From contig CAMGYJ010000005.1 of assembly GCA_946122785.1 (NCBI GenBank), positions 61,330,200 to 61,394,199 on the forward strand: a DNA stretch of 64,000 bases, written 5' to 3'. The stretch is from Linum tenue (taxonomy: Eukaryota; Streptophyta; Magnoliopsida; Malpighiales; Linaceae). The notes below the pieces were generated by a model. It did not search any database and was not told the origin of the DNA. It worked only from the letters and a program-made list of their open reading frames with translations. Positions 56,050 to 64,000 of the stretch are shown here, piece after piece; positions within the stretch are counted from its first letter, which is position 1, and every line of letters begins with the position of its first letter. Position numbers and translations under genes: made by a program.

Positions 56050-57577
56050 CCGCGCTTCACGCCCTTTCCCCGACCAGCCGCCTTCCGAGGCGGAGAGCTA
56101 GCCTTTGCCCTTTTGCTAGCCTGCCCGAGAGCGGTCTGTTCAGCCACCCTCTTGGAGCCACCCCCTCCCGATCGCATCAGCTGGAGCCGCCACAGGTTGC
56201 ACCGGCAGCGGTTGAGCAACGGGGACACGAACATCCCCGACCGCCACGGACGTGCTACCACCTCGGTCACCTCCGGTCTTCACAACTACCCTTCGCTTCT
56301 TCGGACGGACCGCATCCGCCAGAGCCCTCAAACCTAGCAAAAGAAAGCATAAGTAAACATACATGAGAAGAGAGAAATATTCAAACCGAAAAATGCAGCA
56401 CTAACCATAGAATTTGCGAACGTGCTGGTATGCACTCCTTGGACCGCTAGGGAAGACTCGCAGCTGAAACCCTTCTACAATGCGGTCTACGTGATCTCTC
56501 ACTGACTGTGGAAACTGGGTTGATGCACACCAGTCGTCCTTCGACCCCATCGCGTATCCCGTCAAAGGCGCAGTATCGCCATGGTACCATTTCCATGAGG
56601 GACGCACAAAGAAAAACTCCTTGTACTATGGAGAATCAAGCTTCGGCGACCCCGTCACAAACCCCACGGCGTTCTCACGCCGATCGATAGACCAACAGTT
56701 GGTCGAATCCCTAATATTATAAATCAGTCGGAACGCATCAAAGGAAGGGGTCTCCCCTAAGCGTTTACACGCATACCGATACATGACCGACTGAAAAATA
56801 ATAGAAGGGGACAAGCGCCCAAGAGTGCACTGAAGGAGGTGCAAAGTCTTAGTAAGAATCGGGTCTAAGGGGAACCGCAATCCCAACTTAACGTGCTCCA
56901 CGTGAATAGAGATCCAACCCTCGGGGCATGAGCCAGACCTACTTGCCTCCGAAGGAGCCGCGTACTGCCACTCAGGGGGTAAACTCAGCGCGTTCAAACG
57001 ATGAAGCACCTAACCCGGCCTCAAGGTCGCCTCGTGAGAAGGTCCATGAGAAAATACTCCGGTGGGAACCGCGGCCCCATCCCACATTCCCTCGTGATGA
57101 AGCACGGTATAGGTAGAATCCGCGATGGCCACCAAAGGCGATCCCTCGTCATCGGAGTCAACTACTTCCACAGAGGACGAGATTGTCCCTAACCGCGGAC
57201 GAAGTGGCCACAACCCCAACTGGTACAGGGCGGATGTTAGCAAAAGAAAAATCTAAACTTAAAGCGTCCTCGATCAGACAATCGTCCAATTCAGAACCAC
57301 CCCCAAAGTACAATTCAAGTCCAGACAAATCCCACACGCAATCAGAGGCGTGTTGGACGGGGACAGAGCGAGCCATACCTTGCGCGGCGGTCGCGGACAC
57401 GCCAGAGGTGCCCACTGACTTCTTCCCGGCGGCAGGGGAAAGCGGCGGAGCAATGAACGTTGACGGCGGCTTCCCCGTGCGGACCTCGGGGGCAGTGGGC
57501 GCATCGTACACAACCTCCGTGGCGGCAGCTAGAGGCGCTCCTATCCCGGCAGACGAAGCTGGGTCTCCGCTCGACAT
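56050..57577 (-). pseudogene. Antisense accessory ORF, second (probably artefactual) copy of its 5' half
   Basis: This repeats the start (MSSGDPASSAG at 57577) through the first intron and the Lys/Arg-rich region of the ORF at 53297-55710, including the TAG at 57010. It lies next to the untranslated leader and 3' LTR (57578-58627), so in the true locus this copy is probably joined directly to 54183 and the left copy does not exist. Confidence 0.8.
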
Positions 57578-58131
57578 CTAGCGCCGACGGGGAAAATGGA
57601 ACGGCGGACGTCCCGAGCCGAAATAAATCCAAAGAAAAGCACACAAGTCAAAGGAAAACGAGGACGCGAGAAACAAAGGGGAAGGAAGCGCTGAAACTCA
57701 CCTCGAAAGAAAAAGCAATCGGGCTTTTAAAGAGGGGCGACGACGGCGAAGCTCAGAGCTCCGCAGAAAGTTGCAGGCGACGCGAGGAAGATGACGGAGT
57801 GTTTTCCGCAAATGGAGAAACACAATGGCGGAAACAGTGCGCCTTTCCCCATTTAAAGCAAACTTTCAAGGGGCAAAAGCACCCTGATGACGTTTCGCCT
57901 GACCTTGTCAGGGCGCGAAAATCAATGCCACCACGTGGAACAAATCGCGCGCGGTTGAAAAACGCCCATCATACAAAAAGTCAATAAAGCCGCCCCTTAG
58001 GCGTTCGAACGCCACACCTCCGCGGCCAGGGGCAAGCAGATAATCATAAGCAGAGCGACCCAAGACCGCTCCATGGCGACAAAAATCAGTTAGCCGCGAA
58101 AACCTAACGATCATCACGACTAAGGGGTAAA

Positions 58132-58627
58132 TGTTGGGCCAACCATGGAGTCTCTTGGGCCGACAGGCCCATGACCTACAAAAATCCCACAAAGCAAGCC
58201 AAGGCCCGGCAGGAATAGGCCCGGAGGCTAGGGGCAGTCCCCGAAGGAGACAAAGACCGCCCGACATCTGCAATCGGCAAAGTGGTAAGACCGCCCGACA
58301 GGTCTGAACGATAGAGATCCGCAGGGATATCTCCTGACCATGCATTTAATGAGGCCGAAGGCGTCCTCACACGCCTGACAAGCCATTTAATGCACACACC
58401 CCAGCCAAAGCTAGTATAAATACCCACCTAAGGGCCACATTGATGGTAACTTCTATCTACTCCGTTCTCTCTCTTATTTACTCTATCCACTTCTCTCTCT
58501 AACTTAGGCATCGGAGGAGGTCCGAGGGCACCCCCTGTGGACCTTTGCTTGCAGGATTACGCGGGCCGTCTCTCATCCACCCGAGACCGCGCGAAGCCAG
58601 TGAAGCCTCACAAAACCGCCCGGTACA
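58132..58627 (+). repeat. 3' LTR of the Tat-type gypsy element
   Basis: It begins TGTTGGGCCAACC right after the polypurine tract GACTAAGGGGTAAA. It contains TATAAAT at about 58415, followed by a CT-rich leader (TCTCTCTCTTATTTAC) and the GC-rich U5 typical of this group. The end near CCCGGTACA (58627) is inferred from the TG...CA rule, since the partner LTR is not in the window. Confidence 0.72.
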
Positions 58628-58860
58628 TTCCAGGCATAAACATAAATACAATATAGTAGCCACAACTATTACTAAGCATAAATTATAGCCACAATTATGA
58701 AAATACAAATCATTAGCTATAACTATTGTTGCGTGTAAACGAATGGCTAACAGTCTGTAACCGTTATTAACTTTGTAACGGAAAAGGCCACGTCAGCAAC
58801 CACATCACCTTCCACGTCAGATTTTTATTTATTTATAATTTTCAAACATTAAAAACAAAA
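58628..58860. other. AT-rich flank without features
   Basis: Only short repeats of the words GCCACAACTAT and AAGCATAAATTATAG are seen. Confidence 0.4.
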
Positions 58861-58959
58861 AAATGGAGGGTCAAAGCCTCCTCATCTTCTTCTTCTATAG
58901 TCACATCCAGACCTTCTTCCCTCCTCCTCCGCCTCGTTGTCGCTTCTTCCCTCATCCTC

Positions 58960-59200
58960 CCGCTTCTTCCCTCCGATCGAGTCTCTCCCGCCTCAATCCC
59001 TCCCCAGTCGCTCCCTACCTCATCCACCGTTGTCAGCCCTTCGTCGTCGCCTTCTTGCAGTCGAATCCCTCCGCCTCAATCCCGCTTCTTCCCTCCGTTC
59101 GAATCCCTCCCGCCTCAATCCCTCCCCAATCGTTCCCTACAGCATCCGTCGCTGCCAGCCCTTCGTCGTCGCCTTCAATTCCTTCTCACAGCCGCATCCT
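58960..59200. repeat. Imperfect tandem repeat, CT-rich (about 120-bp units)
   Basis: CGCTTCTTCCCTCCG, TCTCCCGCCTCAATCCCTCC and CAGCCCTTCGTCGTCGCC each occur twice in the same order. The tract resembles a 5' untranslated region. Pro/Ser-rich frames across it (58863-59321 and 58937-59491) are low complexity and run into the CACTA terminus. Confidence 0.7.
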
Positions 59201-59263
59201 CGTTCCATTCCCTGCCAGGTCTTCTTCGATTCTAGTTGTCATCGCCGCCGTCGCCTACTTCTC

Positions 59264-60110
59264 CTCACTACGGGAAAAATGGCCTCTTGCAACTCCAAAA
59301 TTGTGTTGCGTAAAGTCTTAAAAGAGTTGCAAGATCCTAGTGCAGCACTTTTACTAGGGTTGCATATAGTGGGGGTTGCAAAAAGAAAAGGCAACTCATA
59401 TTTTATTTTTCGCAACCAAAATAAAATGGGTTGCATATCCTTACCTTTTATGAAACACCACTTTATGCAACACATTTCCAAATTTTCCTAACACATTCTA
59501 GGAACATAGGCTACAGTTTTACAAGTTTTTGCAACATTTAAATTTTATCTATGACGAGTTCACATCGTCACAAATGACCCAAGTGTGACAATTTTGTTCG
59601 TAACAAATACTAATATTTGCTGGACAACGTTGTCGTGGACAAAAAAAAATTTCGTGACGAGTTAGTGCCAACATGAAACAATAATTGTGACATGTTTAAT
59701 TGTCACAAAAAATTATCATTTGTGACCATAATTTTGTCAAAAACACACTTTTCGAAATTCACCAAATGATCCAGGAGTCAGATTGGTTGTCACCGAAGTA
59801 AGTATTTATGACGAATTATATTGTCATGTATGATCCATGGGCTGGGTTGGTGACAATTATGGTCGTCGCCCAAATGTCTCATTGGTGATGCATTGAGTTA
59901 TCATCGATAATTTTCTTTTGTGATAATTAATGAAATTGTCGCCCTTGCTTCTTTTTGTGATAAGTGTTGATGACACGAATATATATATCAATCTTGATGG
60001 TAGCTTACACATAAATTCATATTGTGACAATATTATTGTCATGAATGTGACATCTTGTAACATTTATTTGGTTATAAATAAGTTCTTATTCCAGGCGTTA
60101 CAACAATCAT
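59264..60110 (+). mobile_element. CACTA (En/Spm) element terminus and subterminal repeats
   Basis: CACTACGGGAAAAATGGCC at 59264 is a typical CACTA terminal inverted repeat. It is followed by TTGCAAC/GTTGCA repeats (59290-59420) and then many TGTGACAAT/ATTGTCACAA subterminal motifs on both strands up to about 60100. No transposase and no matching opposite terminus were found, so it is a fragment or its other end lies further right. Confidence 0.72.
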
Positions 60111-60990
60111 GCTACGAACAATACTAAGATAATACTCCAAAGAAATCAATTTAATGCAAAATACAACTCACAATCCAATCATCTTACTATCAATACTAGT
60201 ACTTGAAACATGAAAGTGAAAAAAAATACTCAAATAATAAACCTAAGCATACCACGGTCAATAATAATAAAAATACAACTCTCAAAGGTCTAGGAACCAG
60301 TTTTATTCTGTGTATTCTTGACCGAATCAAAGTGACCACTTGATACTTTGAATTGTGTTTCTTGTATCAAGCGGAAAGACAGGGCAAGAAGGGTAAATAG
60401 TAAATACTGAATAAACGTAAAAAAAACAATTGTAATTACCAATATATGTAATTGTGCTGGGTTGATTGTGGAGACTGGAGACCACATATCCGAACTATCT
60501 CATAGCGAGCCAGCCTTCTCATGTATGTAGCAATTGAAAGCATTAGATATGCTAGAGCCGCTGAGACGGACTCCGGAAATTCCTAACGTAGCGTGTTCTT
60601 CCCTATCTCATATCTCGTTGCTGTTTCCATCGACTACTTATTCTTGAGGTTCGGATGGAGATGAGAAGGAAAGAGTAGCTGGTCGTGGTGGATTTGTCAT
60701 CCAAAGAGGGACGCGATTGCAAGGGATTTGGAGATGTGTTAAGTGACTGCTCTCATCTAGTTAGGGACTAGTGGCTGCTGGGATTATTTTAGGGTTTAGT
60801 TTATGTTAATTATAAGGAGTGGAGGGAGGATGTGAGGTAAGGTAATCGGCTGGGGAAACTCTCCGTTAAGCATAGGCTATTCACAATTGGAATTAGTTTA
60901 GGTTCCCCAGTGACGGTCGTTGAGAAGTTGAAGGGTCGCCTGATCGATGCGGACATCGGCGACGTTTACCCTAACCCGCTGAACAGAATG
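60111..60990. other. No gene recognised
   Basis: Mixed sequence. The part after about 60880 may belong to the gypsy remnant that follows, but I found neither its 5' LTR nor a primer site. Confidence 0.4.
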
Positions 60991-60999
60991 TGATCGTCG

Positions 61000-62546
61000 G
61001 TGGAAGGTGGCAACGAAGCAAAGACTAGCAGCGATGAGACCAGTGAAACAGCGATGCCCGGACCAGGCTGGGGAAACCTTGTTGTGCCTGAGGTCCTAAT
61101 CGGCGGCATGCAGGGAGGTTCTGGGGGAGGAAGCCTGCCGACGAAACTACCTGAGAGCATTGGATTCAGGAGCAGAGTACTGGCCTAATTACCACGGGCC
61201 TCCTGGGTTTTGGCCGCCAAGAAGGAACATGGGCTGGAGCCCAAGAATACGGACGAGATCAACGAGTGCAAGGCCGTTTCAGGCCATGATCGGATTGGAC
61301 AATGGTTTGAACCCCAACCTCAGGTATATGACAGGCAAAACCGGAGGAGCAGGGCCTGAGGCCGTCTAGGCCGGGCCAACTGGATTGGGCCTCAAAATGG
61401 GCCAGCTGTCGAGTGGAGGGATGAGCCCGATGGAAAACTGGGTCGTGACAGGAGGATCGGAAGGCCACGGAGGACGAGGAAGTGGATTGACGGCCAGTGG
61501 ACCTCGCATCGAATTACCCGGGGCGAAACTGGGTCATGGAAGTGGGCCGGGGACAATGGGCCACCTGGCAGCGGAGGAAGTTGGGTATAGATATTGGGTC
61601 CATATGGACCAATTGGGCCATGGGAAGCGCCAGTGGGTTTAGGTGCATATGGAGGCAGGCCGAGTTGGATTTTGAACTTGCCTGCAAGATCGGGTAAGGA
61701 GGAAGGGAGCCATGTGTCGAACCGTAGAGGAGAGAATACAGGATGGTTCAAACCCAAGCTAGCTCAATTGGAGTTTCCCAAGTACAAGGGTAATGATGAT
61801 CCTTTCGGCTGGTTCGCAAGGGTTGAACAGTTTATTTGCTTTCAGGAAACACCAGAGGAGCACAAGGTGGCTCTGGCCTCCTATCACATAGAGAGAGATG
61901 CGAATCAATGGTGGCAGTGGTTGGAACGCACTTAAACCGCATCAGGATTGTTGATTACTTGGGCGAGATTCAGGGAGGTGCTATGGGCTTGTTTTGGGCC
62001 GACGGAGGGAGCATCTAGTCATGAGGCTATCGCCAAAATTAAACAGAATAGATCACTTGGTGATTATTTATTGACATTTGAGAAGCTGGGCAATCGATGC
62101 TATGGGTGGACGGAAGAAGCTTTGGTGGGATCGTTTATCGGTGGGCTTAAACTAGAGATATCTGATGTTATTCGGATGTTCCGACCAAAAAATGTGCGAG
62201 AAGCCATTTGTCTCTCCAAAGTAAAGAACGAAGAAAAACATCACCGAGTGGCTCGAGGTGTTCCACTGCAAGTCATGGAGGCGGGGTCGTCATCGGCGGC
62301 ATCATCATCACCATCACCTATGCCACCTCGTCAACCTGCGACATATCGGATGTCCCCAGAAGAAGTAGCACGACGTCTGGCGCAAGGATTATGCTTCCAT
62401 TATGATGAACGCTTCACCATTGGTCATTGTTGTGCGAATAACAACGTGCTTCTTATGATTGGTGCGTGCTGAGAAGGTGGAGAAGGCCAATTCACCGAGG
62501 AGGAAAACCAACCTTGAGGGCAAGGTTGTGCTCACGGAGGGAGGGA
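61000..62546 (+). pseudogene. Ty3/gypsy gag fused to pol C-terminal remnant
   Basis: The N-terminal part is Gly/Trp/Met-rich and frameshifted (61000-61590). The gag core reads LEFPKYKGNDDPFGWFARVE, FICFQETPEEHKVALASYHI, DANQWWQWLE (61750-61935), a stop, and then in a new frame ITWARFREVLWACFGP, FEKLGNRCYGWTEEALVGSF and RPKNVREAICLSKVKNEE (61948-62240). A zinc knuckle remnant CFHYDERFTIGHCC lies near 62392. Within about 40 codons a typical pol C-terminus appears, NLEGKVVLTEGGMLRDRA (about 62510-62563), running into the LTR as in related elements. In a living element gag forms the particle that packages RNA. Confidence 0.85.
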
Positions 62547-63026
62547 TGTTACGAGATCGGGCCATCGTAGCATTTCCTAGAAGACTGACTTGCGTATCTT
62601 TTAGTATTTTTATATTATTAGTCGCGCTTGGAATATTATTTGGGTATTTTGGTATTTCGTATTTATGTTTACTAGTTAGTAGAGGATTGGGATTTACTAG
62701 TAAGTATGGGTTTACAATTTGGTATTTGTTTCCTTATAGAGTAGGTTTCATAATTGTGATAGGAAAGGAAGAAAGGGGTCGCCGACCCAGTAGGAAAGGG
62801 AGAGGGAATTTTAGAATTTCCTAGCCTATATATATGTACTTGTTTCATTCATTTAAAGATAAGAAGATTGCTTTCTAAAAAAAAAAAAAGATAAGAAGAT
62901 TGGAACCAAAATATTTCGCTTTCGTTCTTTTATTTGCTATTTCCTTAGTTATTTCCTTTAAGAGTTCTTTGCGCTTTATTCCTTTTATGAAACCCCTAAA
63001 ATATGCCATTCCCCTACTTCATAACA
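62547..63026 (+). repeat. 3' LTR of the deleted gypsy element (480 bp)
   Basis: It begins TGTTACGAGATCGG after the purine tract and ends TTCATAACA at 63026, giving TGTTA...TAACA ends. It contains the TATATATA stretch near 62828 and a small poly-A insertion at 62871-62886. Confidence 0.75.
62855..62902. repeat. Direct repeat around a poly-A run (possible ultra-short retroposition)
   Basis: AAAGATAAGAAGATTG occurs at 62855-62870 and 62887-62902 with only CTTTCT and about ten A between. This is the layout of a target duplication around a poly-A tail with almost no body. Confidence 0.6.
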
Positions 63027-63149
63027 CTATAACAAAAAACATACCAAAATCAACATGAAACAAGCAATAAATATAAAGCAATACACATTTCCCAAACCAC
63101 AAATCTCAAAACCTACACTAACTAAAAATATTCAAAATGAGCAATCGTG

Positions 63150-63234
63150 CTATACAAAATGCCAATGGAAATCATTTACATATGTATTTTTTTTTTTTTT
63201 GGGTATAAATCTGCAACATCGAAATAGAAATCCA
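63150..63234 (-). other. Poly-A run and flank downstream of the Hsp90 fragment
   Basis: On the minus strand an A run of about 14 bases (63199-63186) follows ATTTATACCC. It sits about 35 bp after the end of Hsp90 similarity. Confidence 0.5.
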
Positions 63235-63395
63235 TACAAAGCCAAAGAACTCAGGGATGAGCTCCTCGCAGTTGTCCATAATAAAGACACGCCTAACATA
63301 AGCTTGATGTTGTTGGCCTTCTTGCGGGTGTCATAGATGTCGAATGGGCCACGCTTGGGGAAGAGACTCTCAAAGAGAATTGCCTTTTCTTTCTC
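63235..63395 (-). pseudogene. Hsp90 gene fragment (frameshifted)
   Basis: The minus strand encodes KAILFESLFPKRGPFDIYD, then TRKKANNIKL, which matches the middle domain of Hsp90 (KAILFVPKRAPFDLFDTKKK...NNIKLYVRR in the family). Near 63300 one T is missing; in the next frame the expected VRRVFIMDNCEELIPE follows, ending at FFGFV near 63235. Only about 55 residues of the roughly 700 in Hsp90 remain. Upstream (63396-63680) the frame continues with no Hsp90 similarity. It ends at a GTATGG that could be an exon border. Hsp90 is the ATP-dependent cytosolic chaperone; this piece cannot work. A transposon-captured or retroposed fragment is likely. Confidence 0.8.
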
Positions 63396-63399
63396 AGCT

Positions 63400-64000
63400 G
63401 AATCACCAACTGTGAAGGGGATCGAAGCTATGTCGAGCGCAAGGATGGCGGGAGAGAGAGAAAGAGGGAAGCTTGTGATTGAATTGTGGAATAGGAACGG
63501 GGATTGGAAGGACCTTTGGATTGGTTGCTGGTGGGGATTTAGAGGAGTAGAACGTCGCCGATTAGGGGACAGTAGTTGCGACTGCTCTCTGATTAGAGGT
63601 AAGGAACTAAGGATGGATAGCAGGATTACCAAAAATGTCCTTAATGTTAGCAGGTTGCTAACACTATGGGGTGTTAGCACCCTATCCGCTCTTTTAAAAT
63701 TGATTGTGGTGGGTTAATAAATATTAATACGTCTTCCTTACAAAATTTTGTAATTTGGGGTCTTTATTTTATGAGAGAATTTTGGTTTAATTCAGCTAGC
63801 AAAGCCCTTACAATACTTGAATATATAACATAGCTACTCCCGTAGGTAGCCAAACAAACTAATTATTCGGATGCTCTTTGTTGGTGTTTCCCTGCCACGT
63901 TTCTTAGTTAATGTTCTGTTATATGGTGATGGACATGTAGTTATCTGGATAGTTAACGCCAGGGATTCGTCGCACACGATGAAAGGGGTTATCCTGCAAG
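63400..64000. other. No intact gene recognised
   Basis: 63400-63716 continues open frames on both strands next to the Hsp90 fragment, without a family match. The words GTTAGCAGGTTGCTAAC (63647-63663) and GGGTGTTAGCACCC form short palindromes. The rest is AT-rich. Confidence 0.4.

Larger units (their letters stand above)
54184..57816. repeat. Duplicated 1.77-kb segment on both sides of the N gap
   Basis: 54184-55949 reappears as 56050-57816 in direct orientation, differing by a single C in a C-run (near 54293 and 56160). The left copy ends exactly at the gap and the right copy starts exactly after it. This pattern fits an unmerged overlap between two contigs. Confidence 0.92.
50281..58627 (+). 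mobile_element. Ty3/gypsy element of Tat type (5' part eroded)
   Basis: Plus-strand integrase fragments (51502-52576) are followed by an antisense accessory ORF (53297-57577 in the assembly as given), a polypurine tract (TAAGGGGTAAA) and a plus-strand LTR from 58132. The order pol, antisense ORF, 3' LTR is described for Tat-lineage plant elements. GAG, protease, RT and 5' LTR were not recognised. Several minisatellite blocks interrupt the coding parts. The span is inflated by about 1.87 kb because of a gap-associated duplication. Confidence 0.72.
60991..63026 (+). mobile_element. Ty3/gypsy remnant with gag-to-pol-end internal deletion
   Basis: Gag coding sequence (61000-62440) passes directly into the C-terminal end of pol and then a polypurine tract (GGAGGGAGGGA) and LTR (62547-63026). 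Protease, RT, RNase H and integrase are gone. No 5' LTR was recognised. Confidence 0.75.

Noticed and set aside
55593..57987. Plus-strand ORFs opposite the antisense accessory ORF, including a frame across the N gap
   Set aside because: They are complements of the spliced minus-strand ORF, and one is built across unknown bases.
58863..59491. Pro/Ser-rich ORFs of 152 and 184 codons as a host gene
   Set aside because: They are low-complexity frames across a CT-rich duplicated tract and read into the CACTA terminus.

Overview
The window is plant nuclear DNA, almost certainly from an angiosperm. It is a transposon graveyard in which I find no intact host gene. The plant call rests on several features. 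There is a spliced MULE transposase with a SWIM zinc finger. LTR elements carry primer sites for initiator tRNA-Met and tRNA-Asp. There are L1-like LINEs with a DUF4283-type ORF1, hAT, CACTA and Micron-like non-autonomous elements, and a Ty3/gypsy Tat-type element with an antisense accessory ORF. I cannot name the species.

Layout. 1-2625: minus-strand LTR element (387-bp LTR, tRNA-iMet primer site) that cut off the 3' end of a minus-strand MULE (about 2626-6068). 6.1-11.7 kb: degenerate repeats and a clean hAT-type MITE (6706-7353, 8-bp target duplication). 11.7-19.4 kb: two copies of a MITE family, the first split by a decayed LINE (11793-16324), the second split by a solo LTR (16841-19007) that itself holds another hAT MITE. 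20.3-25.9 kb: a minus-strand LARD-like element abutting a plus-strand LTR with a tRNA-Asp primer site and a gag stub. 26.2-27.5 kb: a Micron-like MITE sitting in a TA microsatellite, then a rearranged TRIM. 27.56-42.1 kb: a minus-strand LINE broken in its 3' UTR by a solo LTR (27739...38491, target duplication CTAAA), which is itself broken by a plus-strand LTR-internal-LTR-internal-LTR array of a LARD element. 42.4-49.5 kb: a 442-bp tandem duplication, a tRNA-derived SINE-like head, an AT-rich repeat and a possible decayed spliced transcript. 50.3-58.6 kb: a Tat-type Ty3/gypsy element with integrase fragments, internal minisatellites, an antisense intron-containing ORF and a 3' LTR; a 100-N gap here is flanked by a probably false 1.77-kb duplication. 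59.3-60.1 kb: a CACTA terminus. 61-63 kb: a gypsy element deleted from gag to the pol C-terminus. 63.2-63.4 kb: an Hsp90 pseudogene fragment.

How the parts relate. The tRNA-Asp-primed LTRs (16.8, 20.3, 24.2, 27.7/38.5 and 28.9-37.9 kb) are one superfamily. They share the terminus, a block near LTR position 90, and upstream (U3) regions full of CACGGCCGTG-like palindromes. Their internal regions encode an acidic protein with a conserved C-terminus instead of gag-pol, plus a conserved hairpin after the ORF. The least explained features are this LARD protein family, the U3 palindromes and the foldback joining an inverted outer LTR to the inner array.
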